Of a stretch of DNA of 64,000 nt, positions 12,942 through 22,393 are shown one piece after another; the stretch's first letter is position 1, and every line of letters begins with the position of its first letter. The notes below the pieces were generated by a model that saw only the letters and a program-made list of their open reading frames with translations, was not told where the DNA came from and searched no databases. Source of the DNA: Daphnia carinata (taxonomy: Eukaryota > Arthropoda > Branchiopoda > Diplostraca > Daphniidae); assembly GCF_022539665.2 (NCBI RefSeq), contig NC_081339.1:2721017-2785016 (forward strand). Reading direction: 5' to 3'. A program made the position numbers and the translations under genes.

Positions 12942-14192
12942 TTACAATAGTTTTTTTACGCCCCGTCTTCTCTTTACTTGGAGGACTTGGGTCATAATAT
13001 AGACGTTGACGACAAAGAAGAGAAGGCTGGCCATCCAAACGTGTAGCATGACATTGTGGCCCAGGAATTCGAGTCTATACGCGCACAGAAGCCACAATCC
13101 TTGACTCAACAACCATGCCGAAGACATGGCTATACGTTTAGTGTTACTGAAGTTTAACTCAGGAAGACAGAGAGGCAGAAGACTTAGGTACCACAAAAAA
13201 TACTGTGACGTGACCACTTTGTTAAAGGTGACAAAACCAAAGGTGAGAACGAAGAGGCCTAAAGCAATGTCGGCTCTGGAACGATAACGCCACGATATGA
13301 CAAGCACAATAAGCATCTGTGGTAGAAACGAAGCTAATGCGACCAGTGTGGCAGTGTCAAGCCCACCATGAAGGTAGAGTAGGTAGAAATAAGGAGAAAA
13401 GTTGTGTCGGACGTCTTGTCTCGTCAAATGGTACAGATAAGTTTCGTGTAGGAACGGCCAGCCGTAAAAATAATAGCTGACGGAGCTGGCCATGACGATA
13501 GAGAGGCAAAAACCGACAACTAATTTCACTCGACCAAGGTTAGGTTTCAGACTTTGGAATAGTGTAACAGAAGGGCAAATGCTTGTGTAGAAAACCAGGG
13601 AGTAGATGATGGGATACAATTTCAAATGTACTGCCAGGCCAAGTGAAAAGCCACTCGCCAGGTAAGAGCACTGGTCGTGAAAGTAGAGGGTCATGAGTAC
13701 AGTAAGAACAATCAGTGACTCAGCATTCCCTCGTGTTGAAACTATCAGTGTGATGGGATTGAATAACCAGAGGCAAAGACTTTTGAACGCAATTGGTGAA
13801 CTGAATCGCGACCTCACGTTGCCGTATATGATAAGTCCGTTCATCAAATCGATAACTGAGAACAAAAGTTTGCCGAAATCCGAATGGAGGAAGATGTTAG
13901 GTGTCAGGATCCATGCCAGCAACGGCGTATAGCGATAGGTAGGGCGAAGATAAGGAGATTGGCCTTGAGTCACATATCGAGAGGCATCCGAAAAAACTAT
14001 GTAGTCCACATCGGTATACTTAACTGACAGATACTTGTCTTGAAAGTGCCCCCACAGGATTAGGAAGAGGCGGACAGCTAAGCCAGCAGCACAAGCTTTA
14101 TATTTCCTGTTTTCACTATCACTATTTTCTACAGCTTCATTCTGAGCTTCTAGACGCGCGTTCCTATCTTTCTTGCCGATTTGTGTATGCAT
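12942..14192 (-). CDS. PIGM: GPI mannosyltransferase 1 (PIG-M), single exon
   Basis: ER membrane enzyme that adds the first mannose to the GPI-anchor precursor using dolichol-phosphate mannose; in animals it works with PIG-X. 416 aa, close to the family length, no introns. After a polar N-terminus (1-33) come many hydrophobic segments. The lumenal loop after the first one holds the acidic motif TDVDYIVFSDA, then SPYLRPTYRYTPLLAW, the best-conserved block of the family. Further family blocks are NPITLIVSTRGNAES, YHLTRQDVRHNFSPYFY and FNKVVTSQYFLWYL. Its ATG lies inside the NDUFAF8 frame and overlaps it by 43 nt (14150-14192) in another frame. The next Met is deep in the protein, so this start is almost forced. 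It has A at -3 (AAAATGC). Confidence 0.95.
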   Translation of the reverse strand: MHTQIGKKDRNARLEAQNEAVENSDSENRKYKACAAGLAVRLFLILWGHFQDKYLSVKYTDVDYIVFSDASRYVTQGQSPYLRPTYRYTPLLAWILTPNIFLHSDFGKLLFSVIDLMNGLIIYGNVRSRFSSPIAFKSLCLWLFNPITLIVSTRGNAESLIVLTVLMTLYFHDQCSYLASGFSLGLAVHLKLYPIIYSLVFYTSICPSVTLFQSLKPNLGRVKLVVGFCLSIVMASSVSYYFYGWPFLHETYLYHLTRQDVRHNFSPYFYLLYLHGGLDTATLVALASFLPQMLIVLVISWRYRSRADIALGLFVLTFGFVTFNKVVTSQYFLWYLSLLPLCLPELNFSNTKRIAMSSAWLLSQGLWLLCAYRLEFLGHNVMLHVWMASLLFFVVNVYIMTQVLQVKRRRGVKKLL

Positions 14193-14347
14193 TTTCTTAG
14201 TTGATTGAATTCTTCAAGGCATGCATTCTGCTTCAAGTTTTCTTGGACTACAACACATTTAGCATATGAAACAGCTGGACCTCCACAATCTGCCAAAAGT
14301 TGGGGGAAGATTTTCAGACGAGTTTGAGCCTTCCTTACAGAATCCAT
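14150..14347 (-). CDS. NDUFAF8: Complex I assembly factor NDUFAF8-like, twin CX9C protein
   Basis: Small mitochondrial twin CX9C protein; the human family member partners NDUFAF5 in NADH dehydrogenase assembly. 65 aa with C21-x9-C31 and C43-x9-C53, and the family signature RLKIFPQLLADCGGPAVSYA followed by LEEFNQLRKC. The start context is strong (A at -3, G at +4). It ends 43 nt inside the PIG-M frame. Upstream, only 67 nt separate it from the stop of the small ORF at 14415, and that gap contains a 58-nt stretch with ideal intron borders. Assignment is by pattern and similarity to the human protein recalled from memory. Confidence 0.8.
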   Translation of the reverse strand: MDSVRKAQTRLKIFPQLLADCGGPAVSYAKCVVVQENLKQNACLEEFNQLRKCIHKSARKIGTRV

Positions 14348-14354
14348 AATGAAC

Positions 14355-14412
14355 CTGAGTTAATTTGTGACATAATACTTGTTTTTTTATTAATACTTTT
14401 AATTCAACTTAC
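14355..14412 (-). other. Predicted 58-nt intron joining the small ORF and NDUFAF8
   Basis: On the minus strand the stop TAA of the upstream small ORF is followed after two A's by GTAAGT. 58 nt later comes TTAACTCAG, seven nt before the NDUFAF8 ATG. Size and borders match the other short introns here. An AATAAA-like string inside it could instead be a poly(A) signal for a separate upstream mRNA. Confidence 0.5.
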
Positions 14413-14414
14413 TT

Positions 14415-14658
14415 TTACTCTGTGGATTTTTCTAAGGCTTTGTATGAAGGTGTGACTATGGTATCATACACAGGCTTACTGAAAAATATTAATAAACCTG
14501 TGGTTAATGCCAACACGTGAAATACACGGGGATTGCGGGTAATCCAGGAGTTTCGTGGTTGCTGATATCTGGACCACACAGCTTTGCGAACTTCCTTTTC
14601 CTAAAAATTTAACTGAAAACAATAGGCTGAGATAGAGTTACAAAGATAATTTTACCAT
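14415..14658 (-). CDS. Small one-TM protein of unknown family, upstream of NDUFAF8
   Basis: Predicted protein of about 62 aa. The start codon at 14656-14658 is directly followed by GTAAAA, and a 55-nt intron (14601-14655) ends TTTTTAG before GAAAAGGAAG; an in-frame TAG lies at that acceptor, so the exon must begin there. The product starts MEKEVRKAVW and has one hydrophobic segment (FHVLALTTGLLIFFS), then KPVYDTIVTPSYKALEKSTE. Charge and layout suggest a small mitochondrial or ER membrane protein, reminiscent of PIGBOS1-like microproteins, but I assign no family. A longer 5' exon structure cannot be excluded. Confidence 0.45.
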
Positions 14659-15491
14659 GAAATTTGAAAGCAGCTATCCTTTGGTAACCAGGTACGCTCT
14701 ACAAGATTTTAGAAAATTATTTTCTTGTTTAATTTCCGTATTCCAATTGAAAAGGGTGGAAGATGTTGACTGCGTTATCTCTGATACCAATCGGTTAAGT
14801 GTTATACGAAACACCGAAGTTGGAATAATACGCAACGAGAATAGAAAACCGTCGTCTGCTTTAGTTTGTTTTTACACTGCAGTGCCAGACATTTTAAATG
14901 TTGTTGAAAAAGAATTAGTTGAAATTAAAAATTTACAATTAAAATTTACAGGTTTAAAACAGGGGGCGAGAGAATAGATAATCAATGGAGATTTTTAAAA
15001 AACTTGGATTTCATTCCTCAGTGTTCAGCTATTCATTTTGGTCTACTGTGTTCGTCAATTGCAGTCTATAGATGCAGTGTGGGATAGAGGTCCGGCGTAG
15101 TTTACCTGGCGGCTTAGTGGAATGTACTGGCGCGCCATTCGTAAAAGGATTTTATTCATGTTTTACTATAATTCAACTGTCGCGCCAGTACCTTCTGATA
15201 TTAAGCCTGCCTCGGGAAACCCGACGCCGAGCCAAACGCTGAGTGTCGTAGTGTCGGCTGTCGGGCCTTCAAAATCAAGCCTGAGCGAATTAGCGGCAAA
15301 TGTCAGTTTGTCTCCATGTATTGATGTTTCAATTAATCTTTCGATCCCTAAACTCCAATCAATCGATGTTTCGATAGCGGGACCGACTCGTGTATTATAC
15401 AGTCTTTGTTTGAGACCTCGGTAAACGAGCGTGACGTTACGTCATTAGCCCATCACATATTTCAGGATCACGCTTAAATTTCTTCCAAATT
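14659..15491. promoter_or_regulatory. Divergent intergenic region between the small ORF cluster and cry
   Basis: 833-bp spacer from which the minus-strand cluster and the plus-strand cryptochrome are transcribed apart, so it probably holds both promoters. Open frames at 14657-14977 and 15122-15424 show no family similarity. A canonical E-box CACGTG lies nearby at 14514-14519, inside the small ORF; its role is unknown. Confidence 0.4.
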
Positions 15492-17579
15492 ATGAATATT
15501 CTTTGGTTCCGTCGTGGGCTAAGATTTCACGATAATCCTGCTCTTCTATCAACAATAGAGAATTCAAAGGAGTTTCTAGCTCTTTACATCTTTGATACAA
15601 CATTCCAAGGTATGATACAATAATTATTAATTTATTATGTATAGTGCATATTCAGTAAAGGCCTTTCCACTTTATTTATGTGGACCTAGATGCTGGATAC
15701 AAACCCTATCACATGTATGGGTTCTTGTTGGAATGTTTGAATGATCTAAATGAAAGGCTTCAAAGTATCGGAACAAAGCTTCACATTTTCCAGGGTTGTC
15801 CTCTGGCAGTGTTCCGTCATATACATCAGTCACATGGTGTCAACAAGCTTTGTTTTATTCAAGACTGTGAACCTATCTGGCACGAAAGGGACAATGCAGT
15901 CAAAAGTGAGTTCTGTAGTATTTTTTTTTATTTGCCACCATCACCATTTCCAAAATCAAATAATATTTTATTCTTTTAGGTTTATGCTTGGAGTTGAACA
16001 TTGAAGTTTATGAACATGTTGCTCACACCCTTTGGGATCCCATGGACATAATTGCATCTAATGGTGGAACTCCTCCTTTAACTTATGAGATGTTTGTGGT
16101 AATGCTCTGCACAAAACCACAGATCATCACACCAATCTACATGTCTCATTTTACTTGCAGCATGTTGCTATGTCAGTTGGTGATCCACCAAAGCCAGTTG
16201 CTGATCCAGAATGGAAAGATGTAAAATTTGTCTCTATTGAGCCACTTAAAACTAACAAATTCATTGTAAGTTTTTGTGGAAATTGTTTTGTTTTTTCGTT
16301 TTTTGGAAGTTTCTTTTTATTTTCGCAATAGCTATTTGACGGTGTACCTACCCTTGATGCAGTTGGTGTACCCGAAAATCCCGTAGGTCGCCGAAATCGG
16401 AAAATAATTGGCGGAGAAACCAATGCACTAAAACATTTCGCGATTAGATTACAAGCCGAAGAAACCGCATTTCGAAGTGGTTTCTATCAACCAAACCAAG
16501 CCCGTCCTGATTTGCTTGGCCCTCCTCTATCCTTGAGCGCAGCGATCTCAGTGGGAGCTATGTCAGTCAGACTGTCAGTAGTATTTCTTTATACATTTAT
16601 TCCTATTCCAAATAGTACTAATTTTCTGCTATACTCTACAGATTCTACTGGAAAATTCACGAGCTTTTTGACAAAGTAAATAAAGGTAGCCCGCCTGCTT
16701 GGTTAGGCATTACTGGCCAAATTATCTGGCGTGATTACTTCTACGCCATGAGCCGAATGAATCCCAAGTTCGATAAGGAAGTAGATAACCCAATCTGTTT
16801 ACAAATTCCTTGGAATGAAAACCAAGAGCTTTTTGAAAAGTGGAAAAACGGGCAAACAGGATACCCATTTATTGATGCTGGAATGAGACAGCTAAATCAA
16901 GAAGGTCAGTTACCTTTTGTTTCCTGTGGCTAATATTTATAATTCATAGGCTTGTATGCAATTCGGTATGTCCCCAACAGGATGGATGCACCACTCGGTC
17001 CGCAATGCTGTAGCTATGTTTCTAACACGTGGTGATTTGTGGCTAAACTGGGATATTGGAGCCGAATACATGGCGTATCAGTTGGTAGATTCCGACTGGT
17101 CTGTTAACTCGGGCAATTGGATGTGGGTATCAAGTTCTGCCTTTGAACGGTTACTCGATTGCTCCGTTTGCATCAATTCGGTGCTCTATGGCAAGCGCCT
17201 AGAACCATCAGGAGATTATATTCGTCGATATGTTCCAGAATTGGCCAATTTTGAATTCGAATACATTCACGAACCGTGGAAGGCTCCGATCGATATTCAG
17301 CAAGCGGCCAATTGTATAATAGGTTTGCAAATTTTTTCACAGCTTCCACATGGATGTTTTGTTTTTCTGTCTAATTTTTCTTGTTTTCCCTTTGCATGTC
17401 ATTCAGGCAAAGACTATCCTGCCCGAATAGTCATACACGAAGAAGTGTTAATTCAAAACCAAACATGGATGAAGGATTTTCGTAGAAAGTTCAAAGAAAC
17501 TCCAGCCCATTGTCAGCCGTCATCCAATAGCGAAGTATATAAATTTTTCTGCCTCCCAGACGACAGTCTCCCGTTCTAA
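15492..17579 (+). CDS. cry: Drosophila-type (type 1) cryptochrome
   Basis: Blue-light FAD photoreceptor that resets the circadian clock in insects. Eight exons with consistent phases: 15492-15609, 15690-15905, 15980-16098, 16161-16265, 16332-16573, 16642-16904, 16981-17322, 17407-17579; 525 aa. The N-terminal Rossmann domain starts [19 protein letters not shown]. The block [12 protein letters not shown] marks the insect CRY1 branch rather than (6-4) photolyase. The FAD domain has [29 protein letters not shown] and [17 protein letters not shown]. The electron-transfer tryptophans are kept: W334, W375, W378 and W401 (Drosophila W342, W394, W397, W420). Two odd points: the flavin-proximal position equal to Drosophila Cys416 is Asn (N397, in WSVNSGNW), and the tail motif FFW is FFC (C517). 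The exon 5 and 6 donors are the weaker GTCAGT. Confidence 0.93.
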
Positions 17580-18378
17580 CCAATTCGGGAAGTCGAATCA
17601 TAGATCCATCTTTTAGATTGACTATTTTTCCAAAATGTTTACAAAAGAGTTTCATAAAACTAATGTGCTGTAGACATGCTGAGTTATAATTTTAACTATC
17701 GATCAAGGGTATAGTATTAATCTGAGAATGGAGACGATGGTGCATAGTTGGAACGTAAAAAGCTGTGTTAAGAATCTCCTGCTTATCTGACGCTATTCTT
17801 ATACTGGTATATGTTTTAAACATTTATAAATGTTGTACGTTCGTATACCGTTTCCTTTTTTCCCATGATGATATCTTGATGCGAAAAAGACATTCCAGGT
17901 ACAAAATTATCTGACTTTTTCTCTGACTATATTTGATTTAGTTAAAGTTTAGATGACATAGTTTTCCATGGTATTCGCAGTTCCAGCTGAACAGTGTCAC
18001 ACAAAGAACCTCAACTCAGAAGATCCAGCGGTTGTATCGTCAGTCAATGCAGTTGTAATAATGTCAATTTAATCCAGGCCCCTGAGAATAATGGTTAAAA
18101 TTTTTGGAACTACTGACAACTGTATCCTTCGCCCTATTAGCAGTGTAGGGGCGATCCATTCGAAGAATTGCTTCCGCATCTAATGAGGTAAGTGATTTTC
18201 TAGAACCAATTTAACTACCTTACTTTCTGATGGCTTAAAGACAATTGTTTTAACCTTTAGCAGTGCTTTTACCATTCGCTTTGGAAGTTGAATAAAAACC
18301 TGGTAGTATTTTGTTTTGTCATCATTCGCCGAGTTTAGCTCAGCAAACGCGGAACAACAAGTCGATTCCTTCTCCAAC
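17580..18378. other. cry 3' UTR and upstream region of the Pro-rich gene
   Basis: No protein-coding gene seen. The minus frame at 18180-18392 overlaps the first exon of the next gene and looks like a shadow. An arthropod initiator-like TCAGT near 18040 could mark a start site. Confidence 0.4.
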
Positions 18379-20088
18379 ATGAAACTGCACAAGTAATTTA
18401 ACTTTCTTATTTAAGGAATGTGTAATGTATTTATCAATAATTGCATTTTCTCTTCTACAGATTTACCATCATTTTGCTGGCAGTATCGTATTCAGTTCGA
18501 GCTCAGTTTAAAGAAAGTGACGATAGTTTTGTTCCTTCAACGGAAACACTGGAAGAAGAAAATTCGCCTGTTTTCCGCCTTAACATTGCTAAAGACGCAA
18601 CGGGTAAACAATCTTTGCCAATGCTTCCTCAACCAAGCCAGCTGTGCGCCGTTCTCAGCAATTGCAATCCTCAAGGTATAATTTTTTCACCGTTTACAAG
18701 AGTTGGCTCATCTAGCCATCCTTTCCAAAGCTAAATGATTTACGCAAACGTTTTATTTTGTAATTGGCACTATAAATTCCAAAAATAGTTCCACTTCAGC
18801 CATTTGCTACTGTAACGAACTCTGCCGCCGCTCTGATGGGTTCCCCAACACCATCTTCACCGTCGATGAACTACCCCGCACCGGCAACCATGGCTTATCC
18901 CGCCCCTATGGCACCTACTCCTGCTGCGCCTATGTATTCCGTCACTACCACACCTACCCCTTTGCCAATGAGTTTTTCGACTTCCGGCACGCCAACAAGC
19001 TACAACGGTGCAGGTACGATAACCTATACCACTCCCGCACCACCTGCCCCGGTAACAACCAGTTATGCCACTCCTGCAATGATGAACTACTCCATGGCAC
19101 AACTCCCTACACCGGCACCTATGACCTATTCCCCGCCTTCCTTACCTTCACCCGCTTTAGTTGGCTATCCTGCTCCCACGGTAGTTATGTCTTCACCAAT
19201 GGGCTATCCTGCGCTTTCAGCACCTACACCAGCACCTACTGTATATCCTTCGGCTACGGTACCTTCACCCATAACTATGGGCAATCCCGCACCAATGGCA
19301 CCTTCCATTGCATCAGTGAGCTATTCCGCACCTATGGTACTTTCATCCTTATCCATGGGATCAGATGCCCCACCGGTACCTACACCCGGACCAACAGGCT
19401 ATGTCCCTCCTTTGGCACCTACACCTACATTGATGGGGTATGCTGCAAGTGCGTCAACCCCGCCAACACCAACAGGCTATCCTACACCTACAGTATCTCT
19501 TCCTGCCCCAATGGGTTATCCTGCAACTCCGACCGCTACACCCGCACTGGCAGGCAGCCCTGCTTTCCCAATTCCTACACCAGCAATGACAGGCTCTCTC
19601 GCATCTCCAGCAGCCATGGCTATTCCTTCCCCCCCTGCAACCATGCAGATGCCAATGGGTTATACCGCAGCTCCAGCACCTGCGCCTACCCGGTGCTTAA
19701 TCCTACACCTTTGGCAGCTCCACTGGCCTCTGCGAGCTATCCTGCACTCCCGATGTCTGCACCTTCCCAGATGGGCTATTCTGCACCTTCTGTACCTACA
19801 CCAACATTACCCTCTGTATCTTCTGCACCTCCACCAGCATCAGTGGGCTATGCCCTATCTCAGGCAACTATGCCTGCAGCAGTGAGCAATTCTAGACCAT
19901 TGGCCCCAATAGCACCTGCAATAATAAGCTATCCAGCAGCTGCAGTACCCACTCCTGCATCAGTGAGCTATCCTGCACTTCCTACCATGCCTATTTCAGC
20001 GACATTGCCTACTCCATACCCGATGAGTTACCCTATTCCTGTAACCACCCTTCGTCCGTATCCTATCAATGTCTCTTCAGCTTATTAA
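18379..20088 (+). CDS. Secreted Pro/Ala/Tyr-rich repeat protein, one frame break
   Basis: Exon 1 is 18379-18392, exon 2 is 18461-18675, exon 3 starts at 18789. The joined N-terminus MKLHKFTIILLAVSYSVRAQ is a clear signal peptide. After an acidic spacer and two Cys (QLCAVLSNCNPQ) exon 3 encodes a long low-complexity array of degenerate units like MGYPAPxxPTPA, with aromatic Tyr in almost every unit. Such proteins are often cuticle, egg-shell or adhesive matrix components; no specific family was recognised. The first frame derails near 19690, giving an unrelated tail to 19885. The repeat pattern continues in another frame from 19693 to 20088 (ends PYPINVSSAY). One base missing in the CCC run at 19689-19691 would explain the break, so this is a frameshifted allele or an assembly error. 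Without it the product would be about 500 aa. Confidence 0.8.
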
Positions 20089-20743
20089 TGAAACATGGCC
20101 TTCCTTAATGTTGAAAGGTATGCTAAATGAACAACGTCGCAGCACAAAAGAAAGTAAAATATTTCACATGATTCCAACTTTCGTACGATCGGCGTTCGAC
20201 GAGAACAAACAACTTGATCACAGAGCTCATAAGCTTGAACCTTGGCCACAGGGTTTCGTTAAGACTCAATGATGTCTTTGAAAAAATTACGAAATCCTTG
20301 GAACAATTGTCAACCTACTGACGAGGTGAACATTCGAAAAAAGGTACGCGGATGAATTCCCATCCTTCATACTGTTATTTTACTTACAAATTTGTCAAAT
20401 CAATCGTGTTTATGAAGTAAGAATAATGGCAAGATTGTACCGTGATTTTTCAAAGTTCGGGCAGGAAAGCTTTTCCATCGTGGCACGTGTCATATAGAGA
20501 TTTCGTTCAGCCCCGTGTTTGTTCATCTGTTTCGTACGTTACGGTAAGACCAAACAGGTAAAAAGGCGTAGAAAACTAGTATCTTAAATAAAAGCCATAT
20601 CTTTCGTGAGAAACGATAAACTAGAGATTGCGTCATTTTTGAGGAAGCTCTGTTTTTTTTTTTTGTACGAATGGAGCTTTGGTCACTTATTGCTAACTAC
20701 GGGACAAAACAAGCTGTTGAAAAGTGTTCGCTGTGCTAAAGAA
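20089..20743. other. Intergenic region before the second BTB gene
   Basis: No gene recognised. The frame of the BTB gene is open from 20606, so part may be 5' UTR or N-terminal extension. Confidence 0.4.
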
Positions 20744-21781
20744 ATGCTGCCGGCTATAAAAATCAAAGAGGGATTCTTCTGCATTTCGTGGGATGTCCAA
20801 AATCCAACTGGATACGGACAACAGTGGGGACAGACGAATAGGCAAAGCATTGTTGCTAACCAAGTGGATGTTTCAAATCTTACGGAAATTTTTAAATCTT
20901 GCAAGCTCTCTTACAAAATAGAAGAAGACCTACATGGAGTTCTTGAGATGGAAACTGTGATATCAAATGAAATGGGACGAGGTAAATTGGAAACTATACT
21001 TGTTCAGGTAACGAAAAATGGTGTCCAACAGTTAATGACCTTAAGGCGATCTACGTGGACAATTACTTGGAAGAAATGTGAATGGAAGCCTTCGTGTAAC
21101 TGCAAAAATTCTGGTACTGGCGTTTATCCAAATAATTACGGGAAAAGTTGCGGTTATTGTAGGAGACCGTTTACATTGGAGAGCCCTCTCGTAATTCTAA
21201 TTCAGTCAGATCTTGGTTCGTCGATTTCTCTAAAAAAAGGACCTCAGCATGTCATTGATCATTTATTGAACCTATGGAAAACTAAAACTCTGTCGAATGT
21301 CACTTTTCAGTGCAAAACAAAATCCATCGAAGCTCACACTTTGATCCTTGCTTCTGGCAGCCCGGTGCTGGCTGCGATGTTTCAACATGACTTTACGGAA
21401 AACCAGAAAAAAGTCGTGGTAGTCAAAGAAATCGAAGCAAATGTTTTTGAAGAGCTGCTTTGTTTCATCTATACCGGAAATTTTTGCGTCACCAAGGTGG
21501 ATGTAGCTAAACTACTGGTTGCAGCCGACAAATATGCTGTGGAAACATTAAAAGAAGAGTGTGCAATGTATTTGGCCAATACTTTGACTGTAGAAAACGC
21601 ATTGTCATATCTAGTGACGTCTCATCTCCATAATTCACCGATGCTTTACCAAAGTGCATTGGATTTCATTACGAAGAAGGAAAATGAAAAAATCATCTGC
21701 CGGCGCGAGGATTGGATGCAAATAATAAAAAACTACCCAGAACTTTGCTTCCAGGTAACACAACTTATGATGAGTGATTAA
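20744..21781 (+). CDS. BTB/POZ domain protein, paralogue with a cysteine cluster
   Basis: 345 aa from the Met at 20744 (MLPAIKIKEGFFCISW); the upstream open frame to 20606 lacks similarity to the paralogue. Residues 1-165 are a diverged beta-rich N-terminal domain, about 180-290 a BTB domain (LSNVTFQC, AHTLILASGSPVLAAMF, LLVAADKY), and the C-terminal 60 a BACK/3-box-like end (LTVENALSYLVTSHLHNS). It is a single-exon paralogue of 4257-5198. It differs by an insert with Cys at 112, 118, 120, 136 and 139 (CxC, then CGYC) that could bind zinc; the paralogue has only a CAYGC-like remnant there. Probable Cul3 adaptor, substrate unknown. Confidence 0.85.
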   Translation: MLPAIKIKEGFFCISWDVQNPTGYGQQWGQTNRQSIVANQVDVSNLTEIFKSCKLSYKIEEDLHGVLEMETVISNEMGRGKLETILVQVTKNGVQQLMTLRRSTWTITWKKCEWKPSCNCKNSGTGVYPNNYGKSCGYCRRPFTLESPLVILIQSDLGSSISLKKGPQHVIDHLLNLWKTKTLSNVTFQCKTKSIEAHTLILASGSPVLAAMFQHDFTENQKKVVVVKEIEANVFEELLCFIYTGNFCVTKVDVAKLLVAADKYAVETLKEECAMYLANTLTVENALSYLVTSHLHNSPMLYQSALDFITKKENEKIICRREDWMQIIKNYPELCFQVTQLMMSD

Positions 21782-22393
21782 CATACTTCATATAATGGAC
21801 GTCAAACTGAAAATGAAGAAGGAATTGTTGAATACACACGCTCGACCCAGTTCACACAGCTTTCAAGTTGAATTATCGCTGCGCATTTTTCGTCTAAAAC
21901 ATTTGTGCGTAGCTAAAACAAAATATTTTATCAATTTAAAATGTTTCCCTTAAATGAAAACCTTTGTATCATGTCGTCAAAACTGACGATGAAAACTGAT
22001 AACAACCTGATAACATGAAATACCATATACGTCATGTTAATCTGTTCCCAAGTTGTTGTTTATCGAAAACTAAATGACAAGCTAAATAGGCCGGGTACGT
22101 TTAAAGATATGGATAACATAAAATAAACAAATATAAAAAAATTACAAATCTGCTTTGACCTGTTTTCGGCAAACAAATGATACTTCACTGGAAATGAAGG
22201 GAGATATTCCGTTATTCTCTGTGCCTAACAGTCACGACATCTAGTGGGGTATTATTATTCTTATGATTTTGGCCGTATTATTCACTAGAGAGCGGATAAA
22301 ACTTAATCTTTCCCGTTTGCTATTGCGCGAGTTCTAGGGTGGTGTGTCATTCATGAGTTCTCACGTTGTTTTGGAAAGTAGAACATTGAAAGA
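21782..22393. other. Intergenic region before the ORP gene
   Basis: AT-rich spacer with no coding signal; likely BTB gene 3' UTR and ORP promoter. Confidence 0.4.
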
